The translations under genes and the position numbers were made by a program. Under the pieces are notes generated by a model that saw nothing but the letters and a program-made list of their open reading frames with translations, was not told the origin of the DNA and did not search any database. From JBAZCI01 sp041671025 (GTDB lineage Bacteria > Patescibacteriota > Patescibacteriia > UBA10025): 6,583 nucleotides of DNA. The stretch is from positions 1 through 6,583 of the forward strand of contig JBAZCI010000043.1 of NCBI GenBank assembly GCA_041671025.1, given 5' to 3'. Positions 1-5,022 of this stretch are shown in pieces. Each line of letters opens with the position of its first letter. Within the stretch, counting starts at the first letter, position 1.

Positions 1-1048
1 CGTAAATAAGGCCGCTTTCAAGATAGACGCGCATAACACCGTATACCGTACCATCGGACATGTTGTTCGTCGTCCAGGTCAGGCTCCATTCTCCCTGACT
101 GCCCTCCTGTCCTTTGCCTATCGTGTACCACGTTGCGCGGTGATATACAGAGAATACGACGCTTCCAATCTGATCGGCAGTGATACCGGACACTCGTGCG
201 CCGACAACCACATCACCCTGGACATTCGCACCGGCAAGCGGACGGGTAAATGAAATATCAACTTCATCTGCTTGGGGATCTCCCGGCTGATTTGAAGCGG
301 GCACATGTACATTGCCATTGCCGGAATTCTGATTAGACGACGGGGCGTTCGTTGTATTCGTATTGCTATTGGAAGGCGGCACATTGGTATTCCCCGAATT
401 TGTATTAACCTGTTGATTGGTATTCTGATTTTGGGTATTTGTCGGAGGTGTTCCCGTATTTGTATTACTATTTGCGTTCGTATTGGTATTTTGGTTGGAA
501 CCCTGGTTTGAATTCTGACTGACGTTCGTGTTTCCGTTTTGATTTGTCTGCGGATCGTTGACCGGAACACTTTCGATGCCGTTCTGAATGGTCACCGAAT
601 CGTTAGTAATATATTCCGCTCCATCAATCCAAATCCCAAAACGGTATGTACCGTCTTCAGGCGCGTAGACGGTTCCCCATCCCACTAACGACGACGAACA
701 ATTGCCGGTGACGCGCCGCGTATCAACGTTACCGATAATCCAATGAGTTGTGCCTGATTCTCTGGTCGGCGATGGCGACAAAAAACAGTATCGTCCGGCT
801 TCGGGTATTCCCCCGACCAAACGATAGACGGTAAACGCGACAACCGCATTCTCACCCGGTGATGCGTTTCCTAAATCCGCCTCAAACGGAACCGTACCGA
901 CGACAGTCGTCGTCGGCCGAATCAGCGATGCCCCGGCTAATGTCGGAGGAACTGCCGCGGAAACATTTTGGAATACAAAACCCACGCTCATAACGCAGAT
1001 AGCTACGACGAGCATGTATGAGACAACGGTTGAACGTGATGAACGCAT
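1..1048 (-). CDS. Secreted Ig-like protein with Asn-rich linker (C-terminus cut off)
   Basis: The minus frame is open from ATG 1048 to the left edge: 349 codons, no stop, so the C-terminus lies outside the window. Residues 1-32 form a Sec signal peptide: a basic start (MRSSRS), a hydrophobic core at about 8-26, and a likely signal peptidase I site after the A-A near 31-32. Residues about 33-163 are a Thr/Val/Gly-rich beta-type domain with two Cys (in RYCFL and GNCSS) that could pair. Residues about 164-260 are a low-complexity Asn/Thr/Gln/Ser/Pro linker. From about 261 a second beta-sandwich-like segment begins (DISFTRPLAGANV, then WSLTWTT), typical of bacterial Ig-like modules. It is probably exported and surface-attached or released; function unknown. 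No Shine-Dalgarno precedes ATG 1048. An in-frame ATG at 1066 would add six residues, but a TATACT box eight bases before 1048 favours 1048 as a leaderless start. It follows ppsA on the same strand. Confidence 0.8.
   Translation of the reverse strand, partial: MRSSRSTVVSYMLVVAICVMSVGFVFQNVSAAVPPTLAGASLIRPTTTVVGTVPFEADLGNASPGENAVVAFTVYRLVGGIPEAGRYCFLSPSPTRESGTTHWIIGNVDTRRVTGNCSSSLVGWGTVYAPEDGTYRFGIWIDGAEYITNDSVTIQNGIESVPVNDPQTNQNGNTNVSQNSNQGSNQNTNTNANSNTNTGTPPTNTQNQNTNQQVNTNSGNTNVPPSNSNTNTTNAPSSNQNSGNGNVHVPASNQPGDPQADEVDISFTRPLAGANVQGDVVVGARVSGITADQIGSVVFSVYHRATWYTIGKGQEGSQGEWSLTWTTNNMSDGTVYGVMRVYLESGLIY
299..559 (-). repeat. Low-complexity Asn/Thr linker-coding tract
   Basis: On the plus strand this stretch is dominated by degenerate repeats of the form GTATT-N-GTATT. 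On the minus strand they encode alternating Asn and Thr/Ser/Gln codons (N-T-N-T, N-Q-N, S-N-Q-N). It encodes the flexible linker between the two beta domains of the secreted protein. Such tracts vary in length between strains by slippage; here all repeats stay in frame. Confidence 0.75.
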
Positions 1049-1070
1049 ATGCTGATAGTATAGCATATGC
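1045..1070 (-). promoter_or_regulatory. Extended -10 promoter inside a 9-bp dyad at the secreted-protein start
   Basis: A perfect inverted repeat, 1045-1053 (GCATATGCT) with 1062-1070 (AGCATATGC), has an 8-base loop. Each arm contains the 8-bp palindrome GCATATGC, so the octamer is also a direct repeat 18 bp apart. On the minus strand the right arm and loop contain TGCTATACT (1057-1065), an extended -10 of the TGnTATAAT type. It ends eight bases before ATG 1048, which would place transcription start at or next to the start codon. No convincing -35 is seen. No T-tract follows, so the dyad is not an obvious ppsA terminator; an operator or a start-sequestering hairpin in read-through mRNA fits better. 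Confidence 0.5.
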
Positions 1071-1097
1071 CTTACCACGGACTCGCTGAATTCCAGC

Positions 1098-3509
1098 TTA
1101 TCGCCTTTTTTCCGCTTTTGCGAGCGCGGCGGTCGTCGAAATAATCGCGTCGGGATTCAACGAGATTGAATCGATGCCGTGTTTAAGCAGGAACTTGGCA
1201 AAGTCCGGAAAGTCTGAAGGTCCCTGACCGCAGATACCGATATGCCGGTGATACTTATGCGCAGTCTTGATGACCTGTGCAACCAAACGCTTTACCGCTT
1301 CATTATTCTCATTGCCGATATGCGCGATCAATCCCGAATCACGATCCAAGCCAAGCGTCAGCTGAGTCAGGTCGTTTGATCCGATGGAAAAGCCGTCAAA
1401 AATCTTTGAGAACTGGTCGGCCAAAATAACGTTTGACGGGATTTCGCACATCACATACACCTCGAGTCCATTCACGTGCTGTTTCAGCCCGTTTTCGGCC
1501 ATCGCCTGGATGACTGCCTTGCCCTCATCAACCGTGCGGCAAAACGGCACCATGATTTTGACATTCGTTAAGCCCATTTCTTCACGGACGCGCTTGAGCG
1601 CCTTGCATTCCAGATCAAACGCCGCCCGGTATTTCGGATCGTAGTACCGTGACGCCCCTCTCCAGCCGATCATCGGATTACGCTCTTCCGGTTCGAATTC
1701 GCGTCCGCCGATCAGCTCTGCGTATTCGTTCGAACGGAAGTCGGCTAAACGAACAATAACTTCGCGGGGATAAAAGGCCGCGGCAATTGTCGCGATGCCA
1801 AATGCAAGTTTGTCGATGTAATATTTTTTCTTGTCCGTATATCCGGTTGTCAGACGGTCAATCTGTTTTTTCGCTTTCTGATCCTTCAGATTCGGATATT
1901 TGACTAACGCCATCGGGTGAATCTTGATGTAAGAATTGATAATAAACTCTTCGCGGGCCAGACCGACGCCAGCATTTGGAATCTGTGATGTTTGAAATGC
2001 AAGTTCCGGCGTGCCAAAAATCATTTTGACTTCAGTGTGTTTCGGACGCTTGAGATTCTTCAGGCTGGTTTTGCGCACGTTAAATGGTAATTTGCCGGCA
2101 TACACGCGTCCGACATCCCCTTCCGCACAGCTGACCGTGACATCCTTGCCATGAGGGATCTTGGATGTCGCTCCGTCAGCGCCCACAATCGCGGGGATGC
2201 CCAACTCCCGGCTCACGATGGCGGCATGCGATGTCCGTCCGCCTTCGTCGGTAACAATCGCCGAAGCGATTTTCATGATCGGCTCCCAGTCCGGATCGGT
2301 CATCTTGGTGATCAGCACATCGCCTTTTTTGAAGTCTAAGATCTGTTTGACGTCTTTGATGACATTTGCGCGACCTACACCGATCTTGGCGCCAACGGGA
2401 GATCCTGAAACTAACGCTTTACCTTTTTTGATTAACGTATAGTGCTCAAGAACATTTGCGTCGCGCTGAGAAACAACCGTTTCAGGACGCGCCTGTACGA
2501 TGAACAGTTCCCCAGTGATGCCGTCCTTTGCCCACTCCATATCCATCGGTTTGAAATGCTTGGCTTCACGGGAATAGTGGTCTTCGATAATGCACGCCCA
2601 TCGCGCAAGTTTCAATACGTCGCTATCCGTAATGCAAAAGCGGTTGCGATCTGCGGGACTTACGGAAATATTTTTTGTAGGAACGGCGCCGGTCGTATAA
2701 ATCATCTTGATCTTCTTAGTCCCCAGCATTTTTGAAACAATCGGTCGGAATCCCTTTTTCAGTGTCGGCTTGTGGACATAAAATTCGTCCGGACTGACCG
2801 CGCCTTGGACGATATTTTCTCCCAGTCCGTATGATCCGTTGATCAATACCATGTCCTTGTGCCCTGATTCCGTATCAATTGAAAACATAACGCCTGAGGT
2901 GCCTTTGTCCGATCGCACCATGCGCTGAACGCCGATCGAAAGACCGATGGAAAAATGATCAAAGTGCTTGTCTTCCCGATAACTGATTGCCCGGTCGGTA
3001 AATAACGAAGCAAAACATTTCCGGCATGCTTCAAGCAATGCTTCAACGCCGCGAATATTCAAATACGTTTCCTGTTGGCCGGCAAATGAGGCGTCGGGCA
3101 AGTCTTCGGCGGTCGCCGATGAACGGACAGCCACATCTACATTCCTGCCGTACTGTTTTTCGAGTTTGCGATAATTTTCGACAATGAGGTCTTTGAGATC
3201 AGTCGGAAATTCCGCCTTGAGAATAATATCGCGCACCTTGCGGCCGTGCGCCTGCAGATTACGGATGTCATGCGTATTTAAATCGCTCAATATCCGGCGA
3301 ATATCATCGCGGATGCCTGCATCCTTCAGTAAATGAAAATAGGCTGACGCAGTGATTGCGAAGCCATTCGGTATTCTCACTCCTTTTTTGACTAACTTCC
3401 GGTACATTTCACCGAGACTCGCGTTCTTACCCCCGACGATCGGCACATCCTTGATACCCAGCTCATTGAACCAGAGAATGAATTGCGTCTTTCTGTTTGT
3501 TTTGCTCAT
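1098..3509 (-). CDS. ppsA: Phosphoenolpyruvate synthase (pyruvate, water dikinase)
   Basis: 803 residues, close to the usual ~790-800 of this family. The cytoplasmic enzyme converts pyruvate + ATP + water to phosphoenolpyruvate + AMP + phosphate, the gluconeogenic entry step. Three family domains are visible in order. Residues about 15-345 are the ATP-grasp nucleotide-binding part (VGGKNASLGEM near 25; VRSSATAEDLPDASFAGQQ from about 128; FIVQARPETV from about 336). Residues about 385-470 are the swivelling phosphohistidine domain, with GGRTSHAA carrying catalytic His428 preceded by Thr426, the equivalent of the regulatory Thr of E. coli PpsA. Residues about 500-800 are the PEP/pyruvate TIM barrel (GGREFEPEERNPMIGWRGA from 601; CEIPSNV from 688; GSNDLTQLTLGLDRD from 710; GICGQGPSD with the acid/base Cys760). 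It appears intact. The ATG at 3509 is the only plausible start: an in-frame TAA lies upstream. No Shine-Dalgarno is seen. The secreted-protein gene starts about 50 bp downstream. Confidence 0.97.
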   Translation of the reverse strand: MSKTNRKTQFILWFNELGIKDVPIVGGKNASLGEMYRKLVKKGVRIPNGFAITASAYFHLLKDAGIRDDIRRILSDLNTHDIRNLQAHGRKVRDIILKAEFPTDLKDLIVENYRKLEKQYGRNVDVAVRSSATAEDLPDASFAGQQETYLNIRGVEALLEACRKCFASLFTDRAISYREDKHFDHFSIGLSIGVQRMVRSDKGTSGVMFSIDTESGHKDMVLINGSYGLGENIVQGAVSPDEFYVHKPTLKKGFRPIVSKMLGTKKIKMIYTTGAVPTKNISVSPADRNRFCITDSDVLKLARWACIIEDHYSREAKHFKPMDMEWAKDGITGELFIVQARPETVVSQRDANVLEHYTLIKKGKALVSGSPVGAKIGVGRANVIKDVKQILDFKKGDVLITKMTDPDWEPIMKIASAIVTDEGGRTSHAAIVSRELGIPAIVGADGATSKIPHGKDVTVSCAEGDVGRVYAGKLPFNVRKTSLKNLKRPKHTEVKMIFGTPELAFQTSQIPNAGVGLAREEFIINSYIKIHPMALVKYPNLKDQKAKKQIDRLTTGYTDKKKYYIDKLAFGIATIAAAFYPREVIVRLADFRSNEYAELIGGREFEPEERNPMIGWRGASRYYDPKYRAAFDLECKALKRVREEMGLTNVKIMVPFCRTVDEGKAVIQAMAENGLKQHVNGLEVYVMCEIPSNVILADQFSKIFDGFSIGSNDLTQLTLGLDRDSGLIAHIGNENNEAVKRLVAQVIKTAHKYHRHIGICGQGPSDFPDFAKFLLKHGIDSISLNPDAIISTTAALAKAEKRR

Positions 3510-3541
3510 AAAAAAATGATTCGGTGAATCGTTATGTACAG

Positions 3542-3570
3542 ATTATAGCATAAATTATGGGAAAAATAAA
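3542..3570 (-). promoter_or_regulatory. ppsA promoter (extended -10)
   Basis: On the minus strand TGCTATAAT (3542-3550) is a perfect extended -10. A weak -35-like TTTATT lies 17 bp upstream (3565-3570). The predicted transcription start is near 3535, giving a short leader of about 25 nt before ATG 3509. That leader ends in seven T and contains no Shine-Dalgarno. Confidence 0.65.
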
Positions 3571-3571
3571 G

Positions 3572-3620
3572 TGGCACAGCAGTGCCATCCCGAAGTCCGG
3601 CGTAGCCAGGCTGAGGGAAC
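3572..3620. repeat. Nested-hairpin intergenic repeat, copy A
   Basis: Two hairpins sit side by side. First, TGGCAC/GTGCCA (3572-3577 with 3582-3587). Then a repeat with outer arms ATCCC (3587-3591) and GGGA (3615-3618) around an inner hairpin, CCGGC/GCC-GG with loop GTA (3597-3610, one bulge). It has the same design as copies at 4535-4580 and 5554-5606: conserved outer skeleton, variable inner stem. Translating the plus strand gives HPEVRRSQAEG-like text, a product of the repeat rather than a protein. Confidence 0.55.
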
Positions 3621-3668
3621 CCGTCGCATTATTGAACACCATTTCAAATCCCGCATATTACATTCCAT

Positions 3669-3689
3669 GGCTGGATTCCGAATCCAGCC
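3669..3689. repeat. Perfect 21-bp palindrome in intergenic repeat region
   Basis: GGCTGGATTC (3669-3678) and GAATCCAGCC (3680-3689) are exact reverse complements around one central base. It lies between repeat copy A and the terminator of the small-gene pair. There is no T-tract after it on either strand. It resembles the palindromic intergenic repeats common in many bacterial genomes. The surrounding 3621-3708 contains no supportable gene. Confidence 0.5.
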
Positions 3690-3708
3690 TACGCAGGTGT
3701 ATGACATA

Positions 3709-3741
3709 ATAAAAAAACCCGAATCGCAAATGATTCGGGTT
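3709..3741 (-). terminator. Rho-independent terminator of the small-gene pair
   Basis: A perfect 10-bp stem, AACCCGAATC (3716-3725) with GATTCGGGTT (3732-3741), has a 6-base loop. On the minus strand it is followed by a run of seven T (3711-3717, partly in the stem) and then ATT. It starts 15 bp after the stop of the 75-codon gene at 3756, so it closes that transcript. Confidence 0.88.
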
Positions 3742-3755
3742 AAAATGAACAAAAC

Positions 3756-3983
3756 TTACCGACGTTGAAAATGAGCTGCACCAATCAGAATCTCAAGACA
3801 CCGGTCGATATCCATCAGCTTGGGCTTCGCTAAAATCTGCGACTTAATAAGTTCATCAAATTCAGCGTCCAAATCTACAGGCTCCCAACCTGTCCCGGCA
3901 TCATTGATGCGATAAATAACTAACGGCTTCACATTACCTCGCTTCTCAACTGGCTCATCATTAGTTTTTTCCTGATCAGACAT
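3756..3983 (-). CDS. Small hypothetical protein (75 aa) with W-x-P-V-D-L motif
   Basis: No family recognised. The 75 residues are mostly soluble, with no signal peptide or membrane segment. They comprise a charged N-terminus (about 1-18, MSDQEKTNDEPVEK), a short beta-like stretch LVIYRI (21-26), the motif WEPVDLDA (33-40), an acidic/amphipathic helix (about 40-52), and a C-terminal helix containing one Cys (62). The motif is shared with the protein encoded just upstream (WTPIDLAA). The start chosen is ATG 3983, because GAAGGA lies 9 nt before it; the in-frame ATG at 4001 has no Shine-Dalgarno. The upstream gene's TAA is separated from this ATG by one base, so the pair is very likely co-transcribed and translationally coupled. 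A strong terminator follows. Confidence 0.75.
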   Translation of the reverse strand: MSDQEKTNDEPVEKRGNVKPLVIYRINDAGTGWEPVDLDAEFDELIKSQILAKPKLMDIDRCLEILIGAAHFQRR

Positions 3984-3984
3984 A

Positions 3985-4260
3985 TTATCTTTTCCTTCCA
4001 TCTCGAAATAAATTGTCTACTATTTTATCTTCCAAAAGTGCAGCGAGATCAATCGGCGTCCATGCGTCCTCCTTGCCTTTGCGGTCAACGCAGGTATCCA
4101 GGTTAACACCTCCCCGCTCATCGACCGGATGGTAAAATCCGCATCGGCAGAGTTTCGTTAGTCGTCGACCAAATAAGCTAATCACCTTTGTAGTTTTGAC
4201 AAGCTCATTTGAGCGGTGAATCTTTCCTTGAAAGTGATGGAAGAATGGTTTGTTGCTCAT
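3985..4260 (-). CDS. Small hypothetical protein (91 aa), Cys-containing, W-x-P-I-D-L motif
   Basis: No family recognised. The start is ATG 4260 because AAGGAGG (4266-4272) lies 5 nt upstream; the frame extends to an ATG at 4371, but that extension crosses a hairpin-rich leader. The 91 residues are basic at the N-terminus (about 1-36, several Lys/Arg/His). CRCGFYHP starts at Cys38, and a further Cys is at 57. Two close Cys plus His44 and Cys57 could bind a metal, but this is only a possibility. WTPIDLAALLED (67-78) matches the next gene's WEPVDLDAEFDE, suggesting the two proteins are distant paralogues or share an interaction helix. No signal peptide or membrane helix. It is the first gene of a two-gene operon with a structured leader of about 225 nt. 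Confidence 0.75.
   Translation of the reverse strand: MSNKPFFHHFQGKIHRSNELVKTTKVISLFGRRLTKLCRCGFYHPVDERGGVNLDTCVDRKGKEDAWTPIDLAALLEDKIVDNLFRDGRKR
3993..3998 (-). promoter_or_regulatory. Shine-Dalgarno deciding the 75-aa start
   Basis: GAAGGA on the minus strand, 9 nt before ATG 3983 and inside the end of the 91-codon gene. It selects ATG 3983 over the in-frame ATG 4001. Confidence 0.65.
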
Positions 4261-4265
4261 ATATT

Positions 4266-4272
4266 CCTCCTT
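4266..4272 (-). promoter_or_regulatory. Shine-Dalgarno deciding the 91-aa start
   Basis: AAGGAGG on the minus strand, 5 nt before ATG 4260. This strong site is the reason for rejecting the longer 128-codon reading from 4371. Confidence 0.85.
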
Positions 4273-4319
4273 ATGAAGCAACGCGTGAATGAATAGTGCC
4301 GGTGAATTGTAAACGTGCA

Positions 4320-4339
4320 TTTTTTTGCATAGCAAAAAA
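4320..4339 (-). other. A/T-rich leader hairpin
   Basis: TTTTTTGC (4321-4328) pairs with GCAAAAAA (4332-4339) around the loop ATA, between the candidate attenuator terminator and the 91-aa gene's Shine-Dalgarno. It would form in the leader RNA; its role is not evident. The remainder, 4273-4319, shows nothing recognisable. Confidence 0.4.
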
Positions 4340-4349
4340 GCCGAATAAC

Positions 4350-4376
4350 AAAAATGCCTCTTGCAGTGCAAAGAGG
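4350..4376 (-). terminator. Candidate attenuator terminator in the small-gene leader
   Basis: On the minus strand an 8-bp stem with one bulged T (CCTCTT-GC with GCAAGAGG, loop ACT; 4357-4376) is followed two bases later by five T (4350-4354). No gene ends shortly before it on this strand: the previous gene is closed by the terminator at 4650-4680. It therefore sits in the untranslated leader of the 91-aa gene, as an attenuator would. Its 5' half (CTTTGCACT, 4365-4373) is the exact complement of AGTGCAAAG about 52 nt upstream in the RNA (4425-4433). Confidence 0.5.
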
Positions 4377-4410
4377 GTGTTAGACGGCTAGATTATCGAG
4401 AATGGTGAAT

Positions 4411-4473
4411 ACGCAGACAGACCCCTTTGCACTATGAGGCAAAGGTACGACGAACGTTACAATGGGTCTGCGT
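4411..4473 (-). ncRNA. Candidate branched leader RNA element
   Basis: This can be drawn as a three-way junction. P1 is ACGCAGAC/GTCTGCGT (4411-4418 with 4466-4473, 8 bp perfect). P3 is CCTTTGC/GCAAAGG (4424-4430 with 4439-4445, 7 bp perfect, 8-base loop). A weaker P2 is formed by the 4445-4460 segment (GTAACG with CGTAC, one bulge). The strand is inferred from the downstream minus-strand genes. The 3' half of P3 and its loop contain AGTGCAAAG, which can instead pair with the terminator hairpin at 4357-4376. No known RNA family is recognised. Confidence 0.4.
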
Positions 4474-4482
4474 GGAATACAT
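4432..4482 (-). CDS. Possible 16-aa leader peptide
   Basis: ATG 4482 opens a 16-codon frame (MYSTQTHCNVRRTFAS) ending at TAG 4432-4434, exactly where the AGTGCAAAG antiterminator segment begins. There is no Shine-Dalgarno. A -10-like TAACCT (4492-4497) ends nine bases before the ATG, so it could be read as a leaderless start like others in this window. Its codons 13-15 cover the 5' half of hairpin P3. There is no run of one amino acid typical of a biosynthetic attenuator, only an Arg-Arg pair. A mini-ORF this short occurs often by chance, so confidence is low. Confidence 0.25.
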   Translation of the reverse strand: MYSTQTHCNVRRTFAS

Positions 4483-4491
4483 AGTGATTTC

Positions 4492-4521
4492 AGGTTAGCG
4501 CAATGTGCAAAGAACTGTCAA
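4492..4521 (-). promoter_or_regulatory. Candidate promoter of the small-gene operon
   Basis: On the minus strand a perfect -35 TTGACA (4516-4521) lies 18 bp upstream of TAACCT (4492-4497), which matches the -10 consensus at the first two and last positions. Transcription would start near 4485 and give a leader of about 225 nt before ATG 4260. The spacer contains CTTTGCAC (4505-4512), also present in the terminator stem. An alternative -10-like box, GATAAT at 4392-4397, has no good -35. Confidence 0.4.
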
Positions 4522-4534
4522 TAGAAGTAGCTCC

Positions 4535-4580
4535 CCATTTCGAGGAGACTCTGGCTTGGCAGAGCGACGAGAAATCTTCA
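4535..4580. repeat. Nested-hairpin intergenic repeat, copy C
   Basis: Outer arms ATTTC (4537-4541) and GAAAT (4571-4575) flank an inner hairpin CTCTG/CAGAG (4549-4553 with 4560-4564). The skeleton, CCAT then three variable bases then GAGGAGA, and later CGACGA, matches the copy at 5554-5606. It forms an inverted pair with copy D at 4611-4639. No gene is supportable here; the small plus-strand frame across it is repeat sequence. Confidence 0.6.
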
Positions 4581-4610
4581 TACAGATTGTTTGCAAAAAA
4601 AATCTTAAAT

Positions 4611-4639
4611 AAGGATTTCTCGACTCCGCTCGAAATGGT
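4611..4639. repeat. REP-like repeat, copy D (inverted, no inner hairpin)
   Basis: It reads GATTTCTCG (4614-4622) to CTCGAAATGG (4630-4639), the reverse complement of the two ends of copy C but without the inner hairpin insert. C and D face each other about 35 bp apart. This layout resembles the paired REP (BIME-like) elements of other bacteria. The spacer 4581-4610 is A/T rich and featureless. Confidence 0.6.
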
Positions 4640-4649
4640 AAGGATTACC

Positions 4650-4685
4650 AAAAGCCCGGATCACATGACCCGGACTTTTTATTAT
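4650..4685. terminator. Bidirectional terminator after the membrane-protein pair
   Basis: AAAAG (4650-4654) and CCGG (4656-4659) pair with CCGG (4670-4673) and CTTTT (4675-4679). On the minus strand the inner positions also pair (T-G wobbles, then TC/GA) around an ATGT loop, so the hairpin is best in that direction. It lies about 45 bp after the TAG of the 100-codon membrane-protein gene. The plus strand has a longer T-tract (five T, then ATTAT), so it could work both ways. Confidence 0.7.
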
Positions 4686-4719
4686 CTGTGATAACAGGTT
4701 AACTAACCTCGAGTACACA

Positions 4720-5022
4720 CTAGATCTTGATCTTTTCTGCCAAAGTACTGACACCGGGCAGAGCATACCGCTCGCCGGAAAGCGCTTTGATAAATCCGAA
4801 CAGATCGAGTAATAACACGAGTATCCACAAGAACCAGCCGATAACGGGAATGATACCGATAAATGACGCGAGGAACAGAACGAGCCCCTGTCGCGCGTGG
4901 AAATAGACAAACTGATCGTCTTTTTTAATAAGCAACATGATAACGCTGACAATCCAGACATAGGACAGCGCCGCCATGAGCTTGCTCTCTGACGAAAGCG
5001 TGTTCATTGGTTTTTCATCCAT
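4720..5022 (-). CDS. Small membrane protein, DUF4870/Tic20-like
   Basis: 100 residues. Two or three hydrophobic segments: about 16-32 (MAALSYVWIVSVIMLLI), about 46-61, and about 62-80. The sequence YFHARQGL (40-47) between the first two, then PVIGW and a final LDLFGFIKALSGE-type helix, is the pattern of the DUF4870/Tic20-like family of small inner-membrane proteins, whose bacterial function is unknown. The start is ATG 5022, eight bases after AGGAGG within a TGAAAGGAGGTGA site; an in-frame GTG at 5031 lies inside that site and is rejected. The gene overlaps the end of the upstream membrane-protein gene by 8 nt, and its ribosome site lies inside that gene, so the two are coupled. Family assignment is from motif recognition only. 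Confidence 0.85.
   Translation of the reverse strand: MDEKPMNTLSSESKLMAALSYVWIVSVIMLLIKKDDQFVYFHARQGLVLFLASFIGIIPVIGWFLWILVLLLDLFGFIKALSGERYALPGVSTLAEKIKI

Noticed and set aside
305..511. Plus-strand 68-codon frame (Ile/Arg rich)
   Set aside because: Antisense shadow of the same Asn/Thr repeat tract, with no ribosome site.
118..570. Minus-strand 150-codon frame rich in Arg and Ile
   Set aside because: It is the wrong frame of the low-complexity linker tract; the true frame is continuous from 1048 to the left edge with a signal peptide.
3571..3768. Plus-strand 65-codon frame beginning MAQQCHPEVRRSQAEG
   Set aside because: It is the translation of intergenic palindromic repeats and the terminator hairpin and has no protein-like features; the opposing minus frame at 3555-3752 is likewise rejected.
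4261..4371. N-terminal extension of the 91-aa protein to ATG 4371
   Set aside because: The extension crosses two hairpins and ignores the AAGGAGG at 4266-4272 placed for ATG 4260.
4503..4691. Plus-strand 62-codon frame
   Set aside because: It runs through both REP-like copies and into the terminator stem and has no Shine-Dalgarno.
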